From contig NZ_JAMJPK010000001.1 of the NCBI RefSeq assembly GCF_023554995.1, forward strand, positions 744,001 through 808,000: a DNA stretch of 64,000 bases, given 5' to 3'. Below the pieces are notes generated by a model that worked only from the letters and a program-made list of their open reading frames with translations, made no database searches and was not told the DNA's origin. The stretch is from Halomonas gemina. Lineage in GTDB: Bacteria > Pseudomonadota > Gammaproteobacteria > Pseudomonadales > Halomonadaceae. The translations under genes and the position numbers were made by a program. Shown here in pieces: positions 9,304 through 20,526 of this stretch; position 1 is the first letter of the stretch; the number at the start of each line of letters is the position of its first letter.

Positions 9304-10755
9304 TCAGGCCTCCTCTAACTGGGCATCGTCATTGGCGGCAAGCTGCCTCACATCCACGAAGTGGCCGGCGATGGCCGCGGCCGCCGCCATGGCCGGGCTG
9401 ACCAGGTGGGTACGCCCGCCGAAGCCCTGGCGGCCCTCGAAGTTGCGGTTGGAGGTGGAGGCGCAGTGTTCGCCGGCGCCCAGCTTGTCGGCGTTCATGG
9501 CCAGGCACATGGAGCAGCCCGGTTCGCGCCACTCGAAGCCCGCCTCGATGAACACCTTGTCGAGGCCCTCCGCTTCGGCCTGGCGCTTCACCAGGCCGGA
9601 ACCCGGCACCACCATGGCCAACGCGATCGAGTCGGCCACCTTCTTGCCGCGCGCCACCTTGGCCGCCTCGCGCAGATCCTCGATGCGCGAGTTGGTGCAA
9701 GAACCGATGAACACCTTGTCGAGGCGGATATCGGTGATCTTCTGATGAGGCGCGAGCCCCATGTACTCCAGCGCCCGGGTGTAGCCACGCTGCATGGTCT
9801 CGTCACCGGCCTCGGCGGGATCCGGGACCTCGCCGGAGATGCCGGTGACCATCTCGGGGCTGGTGCCCCAGCTGACCTGCGGCTCGATTTCGGCGGCATC
9901 CAGGGTCACCACCTTGTCGAAGGCGGCGTCGGGATCGGAAACCAGATGGCGCCAGTCGGCCACCGCGGCGTCCCACTGCTCGCCCGTCGGGGCATAGTGG
10001 CGGTCGCGCAGGTAGTCGATGGTGGTGTCGTCCACGGCGATCAGGCCGACCCGCGCGCCGGCCTCGATGGCCATGTTGCAGACGGTCATGCGGCCTTCCA
10101 TCGAGAGAGCCTGGATGGCGCTGCCGGCGAACTCGATGGCATAGCCCGTACCGCCGGCGGTGCCGATGCGGCCGATGATGGCCAGCACGATGTCCTTGGC
10201 GGTGACGCCGGTGCCGAGTTCGCCCTCGACGCGCACCTGCATGTTCTTCATCTTCTGCGCCAGCAGGCACTGGGTGGCGAGCACGTGCTCCACCTCGGAG
10301 GTGCCGATGCCGTGCGCCAGCGCCGCGAAGGCGCCGTGGGTGGCGGTATGGGAGTCGCCGCAGACCACGGTCATGCCCGGCAGGGTCGCGCCCTGCTCCG
10401 GCCCCACCACGTGGACGATGCCCTGACGCGGGTCGTTGATCTTGAACTCCTCGATGCCGAACTCGACGCAGTTGTCATCGAGGGTCTGCACCTGGATCAA
10501 CGACACCGGATCCTTGATGCCGGCGTTGCCCTCGGCGCGCTCCTTGAGCGTGGTGGGCACGTTATGGTCCGGAGTGGCCAGGTTGGCATCGAGGCGCCAC
10601 GGCTTGCGTCCCGCCAGGCGCAGGCCCTCGAAAGCCTGGGGCGAGGTCACTTCGTGGAGCAGCTGGCGGTCGATGTAGATCAGCGCGGTGCCGTCGCCGC
10701 GCTCCTTGACGAGGTGCTGCGACCACAGCTTGTCGTAGAGTGTCTGGCCTGCCAT
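9304..10755 (-). CDS. leuC: 3-isopropylmalate dehydratase large subunit
   Basis: 483 residues with the aconitase-family 4Fe-4S ligands: the GSCTNSR segment and the GCSMC segment each supply cysteines. It forms the catalytic subunit of isopropylmalate isomerase. A GGGAG ribosome site precedes the ATG at 10755. The leader upstream contains the 8-bp tandem array at 10831-10936, beginning about 75 bases from the start codon. A LysR-type gene is divergently oriented. Confidence 0.97.
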   Translation of the reverse strand: MAGQTLYDKLWSQHLVKERGDGTALIYIDRQLLHEVTSPQAFEGLRLAGRKPWRLDANLATPDHNVPTTLKERAEGNAGIKDPVSLIQVQTLDDNCVEFGIEEFKINDPRQGIVHVVGPEQGATLPGMTVVCGDSHTATHGAFAALAHGIGTSEVEHVLATQCLLAQKMKNMQVRVEGELGTGVTAKDIVLAIIGRIGTAGGTGYAIEFAGSAIQALSMEGRMTVCNMAIEAGARVGLIAVDDTTIDYLRDRHYAPTGEQWDAAVADWRHLVSDPDAAFDKVVTLDAAEIEPQVSWGTSPEMVTGISGEVPDPAEAGDETMQRGYTRALEYMGLAPHQKITDIRLDKVFIGSCTNSRIEDLREAAKVARGKKVADSIALAMVVPGSGLVKRQAEAEGLDKVFIEAGFEWREPGCSMCLAMNADKLGAGEHCASTSNRNFEGRQGFGGRTHLVSPAMAAAAAIAGHFVDVRQLAANDDAQLEEA

Positions 10756-10830
10756 ATCGTTTCTCCCGGGCTCTTGGGCCCTTAGTGTCCGGTCTCTCGT
10801 TGCCGCCTGTCGTCCTTGGCCGCTCGGCGC

Positions 10831-10936
10831 TTGGCCACTTGGCCGCTTGGCCGCTTGGCCGCTTGGCCGCTTGGCCGCTTGGCCGCTTGGCCGCTTGGCC
10901 GCTTGGCCGCTTGGCCGCTTGGCCGCTTGGCCGCTT
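10831..10936. repeat. 8-bp tandem array, TTGGCCGC x about 13
   Basis: One variant unit (TTGGCCAC) is followed by twelve perfect TTGGCCGC units and a trailing TT. It lies in the leader of leuC, between leuC and the AT-rich leuC/LysR promoter gap. The same unit forms a second 12-copy array at 59104-59199, in opposite orientation. Eight-bp units are prone to slippage, so copy number may vary between strains. Confidence 0.95.
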
Positions 10937-11018
10937 GATGCCCAGTCTCCTGCGACTCGCCCATAAAATCAATTCATGTTATTTATGGATTGGATTCCAA
11001 ACAGGAATTTAACTCCCC

Positions 11019-11060
11019 TTTGGGGTCAGACCCCAAAGTTTGCTGAGGGGTCTGACCCCA
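11019..11060. repeat. Paired GGGGTCAGACCCC palindromes
   Basis: TTTGGGGTCAGACCCCAAA (11019-11037) is followed by AGGGGTCTGACCCCA (11046-11060). They lie just upstream of the LysR-type gene and its ribosome site. The same palindrome recurs at 17557, 32966 and in the 61-63 kb repeat region, so this is a genome-wide short repeat, not a regulator-specific operator. Confidence 0.85.
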
Positions 11061-11083
11061 AGGAATACTTAGGAGATCGCGGC

Positions 11084-11977
11084 TTGGATACCCAGAGCCT
11101 GCAGGCCTTTCTCGCCGTGGCCGATAGCGGCAGCTTCTCCCGGGCCGCGGAGCAGCTGCACCTGACCCAGCCGGCGGTCAGCAAGCGCATCGCGGTGCTC
11201 GAGGGCCAGATCGACGCCCGGCTGTTCGACCGCATCGGGCGACGGGTGAGCCTCACCGAGGCCGGCCGGGTGTTGCTGCCCCGGGCGCGGCAGATCCTGG
11301 TGATGGTCGACGACAGCCGCCGGGCGCTGGGCAACCTCGAGGGGAGCGTGGCCGGCAGCCTGACGCTGGCCACCAGCCACCATATCGGCCTGCACCGTCT
11401 GCCGCCGCTGCTCCAGGCCTATACCCGCGAGCACCCCGAGGTACGCCTCGACTTGCACTTCCTGGATTCCGAGCAGGCCTACCAGGGGGTGCTGGATGGC
11501 GAGCTCGAGATCGCCGTGGTGACGCTCGCCCCCCACCCCGACCCACAGCTCCGCGTGGTGCCGGTATGGGTCGACCGGCTGTGCTTCGTCTGTGGCCACG
11601 ACCACCCCCTCGCCGGCCACGGACGCCTCGCCCTCCAGGAGCTGTGCGCCTTCGACGCGGTGCTGCCCGGCCCGTTGACCTTCACTCGCGGCCTGATCGA
11701 GTCGCGCTTCGCCTCGGCCGGGCTGGACCTGCCGGTGGCGCTCTCCACCAACTACCTGGAGACGCTGAAGATGATGACCGCCATCGGCCTGGGCTGGAGC
11801 CTGTTGCCGGAGCGCCTGGTGGCCGGTGACCTGCACGAGTTGGACGTCGACCACCCGCCCATCCACCGCCCCCTGGGCTATCTCGTGCATCGCAGCCGCA
11901 CCCTCTCCAACCCCGCCCGGGCCATGCTCGCCCAGCTCGACGCCGCCCGAGAGCCCGCGGCCAGGGAGTGGGGCTGA
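11084..11977 (+). CDS. LysR-family transcriptional regulator
   Basis: 297 residues. An N-terminal winged helix-turn-helix (LQAFLAVADSGSFSRAAEQL, then LTQPAVSKRI) is followed by a periplasmic-binding-protein-like effector domain. The start is set at TTG 11084 because an AGGAG ribosome site lies 8 bases upstream and the family N-terminus begins here; the open frame from 10976 runs through palindromic repeat sequence. It is divergent from leuCDB, so control of the leucine operon (and possibly the lasso genes behind it) is a reasonable inference. The effector is unknown. Confidence 0.88.
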   Translation: MDTQSLQAFLAVADSGSFSRAAEQLHLTQPAVSKRIAVLEGQIDARLFDRIGRRVSLTEAGRVLLPRARQILVMVDDSRRALGNLEGSVAGSLTLATSHHIGLHRLPPLLQAYTREHPEVRLDLHFLDSEQAYQGVLDGELEIAVVTLAPHPDPQLRVVPVWVDRLCFVCGHDHPLAGHGRLALQELCAFDAVLPGPLTFTRGLIESRFASAGLDLPVALSTNYLETLKMMTAIGLGWSLLPERLVAGDLHELDVDHPPIHRPLGYLVHRSRTLSNPARAMLAQLDAAREPAAREWG

Positions 11978-11995
11978 CAGCTCAGGCCACCGCAA

Positions 11996-12066
11996 CGCAA
12001 CCCCACCGCCGCTTCGCGCCGGATCGCGAAGGAAGTCGAGGCGTCGAACCGTTCGCTCCCATAGAG
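11996..12066. repeat. REP-like element after the LysR gene
   Basis: This stretch contains the CCCCACCGCCGCTTCGCG and CGTCGAACCGTTCGCTCCCA words shared with the larger elements at 13481, 29500 and 63196. It is a partial copy of a dispersed GTGGGAGCG...CGCTCCCAC family. It could form a hairpin after the LysR gene. Confidence 0.7.
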
Positions 12067-12132
12067 AGCCTCGGGACAGCCTCGCGGCAGATTGTTTAGA
12101 CTGCTCATCATTTACGCCAGGAACCCAATTCA

Positions 12133-13461
12133 GTGCCTGACAACGCCGCATCGCCGATAACTCCCCGCCATGCCCTGGCCGGTGGCCTGCTCCTGGCCGG
12201 TCTGGTCCTGCAGATCGTGCAGTTCACGAACCTGCTCCCGCTGGCGCATGCGGTGGGCTACAGCCTGTGGCTGGCCACGGCGCTGCTGTGGGTCGATATC
12301 CCCCGGCGCACCCGGCGCCAGGCAGGAGTCCTCGCCGCGCTTGGCCTGGGGCTGCTGGTGCTGGCGCGCACCTGGCACGGGGCCAGCATCGACTGGCCGG
12401 GCATCCTCGACGGCAATACCTATGTGGTCGCCATGCTGGTCGGGGTCAGCTTCATCGGCCTGATCGGCAACCTGCGCGGGCGGTCGCGCCCAGCGGGCAA
12501 GGCCCTGACCGGCGCCCGCGGCATGCTGGGCACCTGGCTGGGCGTCCACCTGCTCGGCTCGATCCTCAACCTCTCCACGGTGTTCATGGTCGGCGACCGT
12601 CTGGAACGCCGCGGCCCGCTCACCACGCCGCAGCTGCTGGGGCTCAACCGTGGCCTCTCCAGCGCCGCGCTCTGGTCGCCCTTCTTCGCCTCCATGGGCG
12701 TGGTGATGACCCTGGCGCCGGCGATGCACTACGCCACGATCCTCGCCTTCGGCCTGCCGCTGGCCCTGGTCTCGGGCATGCTGACGGTCGGCGAGCTGTC
12801 GCGTCGCTTCGAGCTGGCCGACACCGCCGGCTTCTCGCTCTTGCCGCGCAGCCTGCTGATGCCGCTGAGCATGGCGACCCTGGTGATGCTGTTCCATTAC
12901 CTCATCACGCCCACCCTCTCCATCGTCAGCATCATCACCTTCCTGCTGCCGAGCGTGGCGCTGCTCTCCAACCTGCCCCAGGGGCCACGCTGGACGCTGC
13001 GTCGGGTCTATCAGCACACCCTTACCCGTCTGCCGGCCATGCGCGGCGAGGTCTCGCTTTTCCTCTGTGCGGGACTGCTGACCCAGGGTCTCTCGAGCTT
13101 CATCACCGCCGCCACGGGCAGCACCTGGACGCTCTTTGCCCACTTCGGCCCCCTGGAGGCGGTCACCAGCTTCCTGGCCATCGTCATCAGTGCCGTGGCC
13201 GGCCTGCACCCCATCATCGGCGTCTCGGTGCTTGCCTCGATGCTCGACCTGGACGCCGGCCGTCAGACCCTGTTCGCCTTCGTGGCCCTGGCCTCCTGGG
13301 CGGTGGGGACCAGCGTCGGCCCCCTCTCGGGCATCAACCTCTCGCTGCAGGGGCGCTACGGCGTCAGCGGCACACAGATGATGCGCCAGAACCTCGGCTA
13401 TGCGGCGATCATGACGCTGCTGGTAGTGGGGGCCATTCTGGTGATGGAGGCAGGGCTTTAA
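12133..13461 (+). CDS. Polytopic inner-membrane protein, possible ion or solute transporter
   Basis: 442 residues from a GTG start, with an AGGA ribosome site upstream. About ten to twelve hydrophobic spans cover nearly the full length. Polar or Gly-rich re-entrant-looking stretches (SILNLSTVFMVGD and GTSVGPLSGINLSLQ) resemble those in the ArsB/NhaD-type ion transporter superfamily, but I do not recognise the family with confidence. It follows the LysR gene on the same strand after 155 bp of REP-like DNA. No operon partner indicates a substrate. Confidence 0.7.
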   Translation: MPDNAASPITPRHALAGGLLLAGLVLQIVQFTNLLPLAHAVGYSLWLATALLWVDIPRRTRRQAGVLAALGLGLLVLARTWHGASIDWPGILDGNTYVVAMLVGVSFIGLIGNLRGRSRPAGKALTGARGMLGTWLGVHLLGSILNLSTVFMVGDRLERRGPLTTPQLLGLNRGLSSAALWSPFFASMGVVMTLAPAMHYATILAFGLPLALVSGMLTVGELSRRFELADTAGFSLLPRSLLMPLSMATLVMLFHYLITPTLSIVSIITFLLPSVALLSNLPQGPRWTLRRVYQHTLTRLPAMRGEVSLFLCAGLLTQGLSSFITAATGSTWTLFAHFGPLEAVTSFLAIVISAVAGLHPIIGVSVLASMLDLDAGRQTLFAFVALASWAVGTSVGPLSGINLSLQGRYGVSGTQMMRQNLGYAAIMTLLVVGAILVMEAGL

Positions 13462-13480
13462 GGCATTGATGAGGCCGCCC

Positions 13481-13675
13481 TGTGGGAGCGAACGGTTCGA
13501 CGCCTCGACGCTTGCGTCGCGATCCGGCGCGCAGCGGCGGTGGGGTTGTCCTGGGCGCCTGGCGGCGCCATCGCGACATGAATGTCGCTCCCACAACACA
13601 ATGGCGGCACCGCACTACTGTGGGAGCGATCGCTTGCGTCGCGATCCGCCGCGCAGCGGCGGTGGGATTGCTCCC
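13481..13675. repeat. REP-like cluster, three GTGGGAGCG modules
   Basis: Modules starting TGTGGGAGCGAACGG, then CATCGCGACATGAATGTCGCTCCCACA and TGTGGGAGCGATCGC, alternate in orientation around GCGCAGCGGCGGTGGG words. The arrangement of paired inverted copies is that of a BIME/REP cluster. It fills the gap between two convergent genes (12133-13461 and 13693-14211), where it may act as a transcription or decay barrier. Confidence 0.8.
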
Positions 13676-13692
13676 TGTGGTAGGTAACCTCC

Positions 13693-14211
13693 TCACTCCA
13701 AAGGCGCGCGCACGAAGTAGCGATGCCCGCACTGGTGGCAGGGCTCGATGCGGGCCACGCTTTCCAGCTCGACGATGGCATCGCAATGCGCGCAGGCCAT
13801 GCGCCCGGGGACGGCCATCTCGCCGGCGACATAGTCGGCGCGTGACGCCTCCAGGTCATCCTCGAGCTGCTCCCGTTCGATCACGCTGCGATCGGCGATG
13901 GACAGCAGCGACTCCACCACCTTGCGCGACAGCATCGAGAGGTCGATCCCCAACCAGGTGGCGACACTCTCGCCGCCGGCATCAAGGTAGCGACGCAGCT
14001 CCTTCAGGTCACGCTCGACCCAGGCGCGCAGCAGTGACAGCTCATCCTTGGTGAACTCCTCCAGCTCGGCCTCGAACTCCACCGCATCGTCGAGCTCCTG
14101 CTGCAGGTTCTCCCAGGTCAGCTCGTCGGCCCCATCGCGCAGTCGGTCGAGCATGCGCTCGTAGCCCTCGCGAAGGCGGTGTTCCCGGTGCGGATCCTTG
14201 TGCTCACTCAT
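13693..14211 (-). CDS. Zinc-ribbon protein, YbeL/DUF1451-like
   Basis: 172 residues from ATG 14211, which has a GAGGAG ribosome site; a longer open frame runs upstream without support. An acidic, helical N-terminal region of about 130 residues is followed by a C-terminal zinc ribbon with CxxC pairs (MACAHCDAI and PCHQCGHRY). The family is conserved in gammaproteobacteria and uncharacterised. It is divergent from leuS, the same neighbourhood as in many relatives. Confidence 0.85.
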   Translation of the reverse strand: MSEHKDPHREHRLREGYERMLDRLRDGADELTWENLQQELDDAVEFEAELEEFTKDELSLLRAWVERDLKELRRYLDAGGESVATWLGIDLSMLSRKVVESLLSIADRSVIEREQLEDDLEASRADYVAGEMAVPGRMACAHCDAIVELESVARIEPCHQCGHRYFVRAPLE

Positions 14212-14216
14212 GCTGA

Positions 14217-17030
<2,814 letters not shown>

Positions 17031-17057
17031 CCGCCGCACCCTGACGGGGAGTGACCC

Positions 17058-17546
17058 ATGCAGCGCCGAACCCTACTGCAACTCGGCCTCGCCGCCGGCG
17101 CCTCCCTGGCGCTGGCCGGCTGCGGCTTTCGCCTGCGCGGCCTCGACCAGCCGCTGGTGGCCATCGACGCCCTGGCCCTGGCGGGCGAGGAGAGCGAACT
17201 GGCCCGCCAGGTCGCCCGCCGCCTGGAGCGTGCCGGCACCCGGATCGATGACCAGGCGGCGCAGGTGCTCAACCTGGGAGTGGAAAGCTTCCGCGAGCGA
17301 CGCCTGAGCGTGCTCGACAGCGGACCCCGCGAGTTGGAGATGACCCTGACGGTGCCCTTCTCGGTGCAGCGCCGCGCCGACGGTGCCTACCTGCTCGACC
17401 AGCAACAGCTGGAAGTCAGCGAGCGCCTGACGGTCAACGATGACGAGCTGCTGGCCCAGGACGAGCTGCGCGACGCCACGCGTGAGAGGCTGCGCGACGA
17501 AGCCGTGCGCCAGCTGATGGACCGCCTGCGCGCGCTGGGCGAATGA
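17058..17546 (+). CDS. lptE: LPS-assembly lipoprotein LptE
   Basis: 162 residues with a lipoprotein signal ending in the lipobox LAGC (Cys about residue 22), then the family start GFRLRG. LptE plugs the LptD beta-barrel at the outer membrane and helps deliver LPS to the surface. It starts 27 bp after leuS. The following 120 bp before holA are filled by palindromic repeats. Confidence 0.95.
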   Translation: MQRRTLLQLGLAAGASLALAGCGFRLRGLDQPLVAIDALALAGEESELARQVARRLERAGTRIDDQAAQVLNLGVESFRERRLSVLDSGPRELEMTLTVPFSVQRRADGAYLLDQQQLEVSERLTVNDDELLAQDELRDATRERLRDEAVRQLMDRLRALGE

Positions 17547-17556
17547 TGCAAACGCT

Positions 17557-17628
17557 TTTAGGGTCAGACCCCAAGGTATTCTTTGGGGTCTGACCCTTAA
17601 GCATCCTTTGGGGTCTGACCCCAAAGGG
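17557..17628. repeat. Three GGGGTCTGACCCC palindromes between lptE and holA
   Basis: TTAGGGTCAGACCCCAA, TTTGGGGTCTGACCCTTAA and TTTGGGGTCTGACCCCAAA lie in a row, spaced by nine or so bases. Each is a near-perfect palindrome. They sit inside an operon, so they may modulate relative expression of holA. They are the same family as 11019-11060. Confidence 0.85.
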
Positions 17629-17665
17629 GCAGGCCCGCTCGGCAAGCCCATGTAAAGAGACATCC

Positions 17666-18724
17666 ATGAAAGTCTTCCCCGACAAGCTGCAAGACGCGCT
17701 GGCCAAGAAACTCCCCCCGGTGGTGATCGTCGCCGGCGAGGAGCCGCTGCAGCACATGGAGGCCTGCGACGCCGTCCGCGCCGCCGCCCGCCAGGGAGGC
17801 GTCGAGGAACGCGAGGTCCTGCACGTGGAGGCCAATTTCGCCTGGGGCCGCCTGACCGAGGCCGCCGCCAGCCTCTCGCTGTTCGCCACGCGCCGGCTCA
17901 TCGAGGTGCGGCTGGGCAGTGGCAAACCCGGCCAGGAAGGCGCCAAGGTACTGCGTGACTACGCCGAGCACCTCAAGGGAAGTGACGACATCCTGCTGCT
18001 CTCCGCCGGCAAGATCGACTATCGCGAGCAGAAGAGCGCCTGGTTCAAGGCCCTGGACAAGGCCGGGCTCTTCGTACCGGTGTGGCCGGTGGACGTCTCG
18101 CGGCTGGGCTTCTGGCTGCGCGACCGCGCCTCCCGCCACGGCCTCTCCCTGGACCTCGATGCCGCCCGGCTGCTCGGCGAGCGCACCGAGGGCAACCTGC
18201 TCGCCGCCGACCAGGAACTGCAGAAGCTGGCCCTGATGCTGCCCGCCGGCGCCCGCGTCGGCCCCCGGGAAGTTGCCGGCGGCGTGGAGGACAGCGCCCG
18301 CTATGACGTCTTCACCCTGATGGACGCCTGCCTCAAGGGCGAGCGCACGCGGGTCACGCGAATCATGGCAGGCCTGCGCGGCGAGGGGGTCGAAGCCCCC
18401 ATCGTGCTCTGGGCGCTGTCCCGGGAGCTGAGGCTGCTGCTTTCACTCCAGCAGCACCTCGAGCAGGGCCAGAGCCTCGAGCATGCCTGCAAGGCCCAGA
18501 AGCCGCCGATCTTCGAGAAGCGCCGCCCCGCCTACCAGCAGGCCATCGCCCGGCTCCCCCTGAAGCGGCTGCACAAGCTGCTGCTCTTCGCCCAGCGCCT
18601 GGACCTGGCGATCAAGGGCGGCAGCAGCGTGCCGCTGTGGGACGGCCTGCATGACCTGGCACTGACCCTGGCCGGCGGCCGCGGCCTGCTGGCCGAACTG
18701 CCCTCCTCCTACCGCATCGGCTGA
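17666..18724 (+). CDS. holA: DNA polymerase III delta subunit
   Basis: 352 residues, the normal HolA length. The N-terminal AAA-like segment begins MKVFPDKLQDAL, with the family stretch VVIVAGEEPLQ. Delta is the wrench of the clamp loader and opens the beta sliding clamp. It follows leuS-lptE as in other gammaproteobacteria. A half palindrome (CTGACCCCAAAGGG) begins at its stop codon. Confidence 0.95.
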   Translation: MKVFPDKLQDALAKKLPPVVIVAGEEPLQHMEACDAVRAAARQGGVEEREVLHVEANFAWGRLTEAAASLSLFATRRLIEVRLGSGKPGQEGAKVLRDYAEHLKGSDDILLLSAGKIDYREQKSAWFKALDKAGLFVPVWPVDVSRLGFWLRDRASRHGLSLDLDAARLLGERTEGNLLAADQELQKLALMLPAGARVGPREVAGGVEDSARYDVFTLMDACLKGERTRVTRIMAGLRGEGVEAPIVLWALSRELRLLLSLQQHLEQGQSLEHACKAQKPPIFEKRRPAYQQAIARLPLKRLHKLLLFAQRLDLAIKGGSSVPLWDGLHDLALTLAGGRGLLAELPSSYRIG

Positions 18725-18885
18725 CCCCAAAGGGCCTCGGCCGATTCCCCTCCCACAAGGGCATGAAATCTCACATCATTCCGTCCTATACTGGGCGAGC
18801 ATCGCGTGGTTTCGCCGAACTGCATGGAGGCAGCACCGGCGAAGCCTGGAGCCGGAAGCCCAACCCAAGAAGAAGGAACACCGAC

Positions 18886-19284
18886 ATGATGAAGAAGCTC
18901 TGCCGTTACCTCAGCCCGCTGCTGATTGCCGCCCTGGTGCTGGGCAGCCTGCCGGTGGCCGCCGCGCCGGCGAATCCAGGCAGCGGCCTGGTCACCACCC
19001 AGGACGCCCTGAGTGTCGAGCGTGCCCAGGGGGATCGGGAGCGGATCCACGAGATCCTCGCGCGTGACGATGTGCAGGATCAGCTCGTCGCCCAGGGCGT
19101 CGACCCCGCCGAAGTGGAAGCCCGCGTGGCCGCCCTCTCCGACGCGGAAGCCGCCCAGATGGCCGACCAGCTCGAGCAGCTGCCGGCCGGTGCCAGCGTG
19201 GTCGGTGCCCTGTTCGCCGTCTTCGTGATCCTGCTGGTCACCGACATCCTCGGCCTGACCAACGTCTTCCCCTTTACCCGCTGA
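18886..19284 (+). CDS. PA2779-family secreted or membrane protein
   Basis: 132 residues from ATG 18886 (or 18889), preceded by AAGGA. It has a Sec signal peptide (cleavage near VAAAP, residue 26-27), a helical acidic middle with ARDDVQDQLVAQGVDP, and a C-terminal hydrophobic span from about residue 102 to 120. It matches the Pseudomonas PA2779-type family of unknown function, always next to a C39-like peptidase gene, as here (12 bp gap). The pair is probably one functional unit in the envelope. Confidence 0.82.
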   Translation: MMKKLCRYLSPLLIAALVLGSLPVAAAPANPGSGLVTTQDALSVERAQGDRERIHEILARDDVQDQLVAQGVDPAEVEARVAALSDAEAAQMADQLEQLPAGASVVGALFAVFVILLVTDILGLTNVFPFTR

Positions 19285-19295
19285 GCACGAACCCC

Positions 19296-20252
19296 ATGAT
19301 GCACTGCCGTGACAGGCAGCCGCATACCAGGAACGCCCGCGCCGCGGGCGTTCTTGCGTTGGTGCTGCTGCTCCTGACCCTGGCGGGCTGCGCCGCTACC
19401 CCGCAACTCGCCGAGACCACCGAGCGCGAACTGCCCCGCAAGGCGCTGCTCGAGGATACCCCCTTCCACGGCCAGCGCGACTACCAGTGCGGCCCCGCTT
19501 CGCTTGCCATGGTGCTCAACGCCTCCGGCGTACCCGTGGAGGTCGACACCCTGATTCCCCAGGTCTTCTTGCCCGGTCGCGAAGGCAGCGTCCAGCCCGA
19601 GATGCTGGGCACCGTGCGTCGCCACGGCCGCATCCCGTTCCGCATCGACGGCAACCTCGACGCCCTGCTCACCGAGATCGACGCCGGCCATCCGGTGGTG
19701 GTGATGCAGAACCTCTCCCTGCCCGCCTGGCCGGTCTGGCACTACGCCGTGGCCATCGGCTTCGACCTGGAGGAGGAGACGCTGATCCTGCACAGCGGCA
19801 TGGAACCGGAGCGCATCGAGTCCTTCAAGCGCTTCGATGCCACCTGGGCCCGCAGCGATCGTTGGGCCTTCGTCGCCCTGCCGCCGGGCGAGCTTCCCGC
19901 CACCACCGACGCCCAGGCCGCCCTGGACGCCATCGCCGACTTCGAGCGTGTGCAGGGAGCCAAGGCCGCCCTGCCCGCCTGGGAGGCGCTGGTTGGCCGG
20001 CACCCGGGAGCGGCCATGGGCCACTTCGCGCTCGGCAACGCCCGTCACGCCAGCGGCGATAGCCAAGGCGCCATCGAGGCCTTCGAGGACGCCGTAAAAG
20101 CGGACCCCGAGCTTGCCGTCGCCTGGCTCAACCTGGGGCTGCTGCACCGAGAGCGGGGTGAAGGCGATCAGGCGCGCGAGGCCCTGAAGCGAGCCGCCGC
20201 CCTCCCAGGCCCCTGGCAGGAGCAGGCTCGAGAAGCCCTGAACGCGCCATAA
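19296..20252 (+). CDS. PA2778-family C39-like cysteine peptidase lipoprotein with TPR
   Basis: 318 residues with a signal peptide and lipobox LAGC near residue 32. The papain-like C39 domain has its Cys in DYQCGPASLAMVL and its His in WPVWHYAVAIG. Tetratricopeptide-like repeats fill the C-terminal third (GHFALGNARHASGD, then AWLNLGLLHRERGE). It is probably an outer-membrane-anchored processing or transfer peptidase. The substrate is unknown; the adjacent PA2779-type protein is the obvious candidate partner. A strong hairpin is embedded in the signal-peptide codons. Confidence 0.85.
   Translation: MMHCRDRQPHTRNARAAGVLALVLLLLTLAGCAATPQLAETTERELPRKALLEDTPFHGQRDYQCGPASLAMVLNASGVPVEVDTLIPQVFLPGREGSVQPEMLGTVRRHGRIPFRIDGNLDALLTEIDAGHPVVVMQNLSLPAWPVWHYAVAIGFDLEEETLILHSGMEPERIESFKRFDATWARSDRWAFVALPPGELPATTDAQAALDAIADFERVQGAKAALPAWEALVGRHPGAAMGHFALGNARHASGDSQGAIEAFEDAVKADPELAVAWLNLGLLHRERGEGDQAREALKRAAALPGPWQEQAREALNAP
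19331..19353 (+). promoter_or_regulatory. Perfect GC hairpin in the signal-peptide codons
   Basis: GAACGCCCGC and GCGGGCGTTC form a 10-bp stem with a three-base loop, followed by TTGCGTTGG. It looks like an intrinsic terminator with a weak T tract, 47 bp past the upstream stop. It may lower expression of the peptidase relative to the PA2779-type protein, or mean the real start lies downstream at a GTG or TTG. Confidence 0.5.
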
Positions 20253-20385
20253 AGAGAGCGGCCTACCGCACATTACTTGGCTTATGGTCGTCGATGAGAG
20301 CGAGAGCTAGCGGGCGGAGCCCAGTGAAAACAGACCGCGCAAGCTACCCGGTTGCCTTTCCGCATCGGCTGCTTATCACGGCAAT

Positions 20386-20432
20386 GGGGCCCTTCCCCCC
20401 GGGTCCGCAGCACCCCGTCGGCGAAGGGCCCC
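20386..20432. terminator. Inverted repeat in the 274-bp gap before the giant gene
   Basis: GGGGCCCTTC (20386-20395) and GAAGGGCCCC (20423-20432) form a perfect 10-bp stem with a 27-base loop between two convergent genes. No T tract follows, so a terminator role is uncertain. I see no gene in the rest of 20253-20526. Confidence 0.4.
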
Positions 20433-20526
20433 ACCGCTTTCAGGGTTGTCTCGGCTATCTGCCACACCCCCCCCTTAGCTGCTGAGGGAGTGGCAACGTC
20501 CGAGCCCTCGCCCCCTGAAGCTGACG

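Noticed and set aside
10831..10936. Possible CRISPR array in the regular repeats at 10.8 kb, 37.7 kb, 59.1 kb and 61-63 kb
   Set aside because: Units are head to tail without unique spacers (8, 7 or 137 bp), and no cas gene is present.
10782..10964. Small frame of repeated RPSGQAAK units read from the 8-bp array upstream of leuC
   Set aside because: It arises from the tandem array itself, with no ribosome site. A leader-peptide role cannot be supported.
12130..13599. Minus-strand 489-codon frame opposite the membrane protein
   Set aside because: Rich in Arg, Gln, His and Glu without any domain; the plus-strand frame has regular hydrophobic spans and a proper context.
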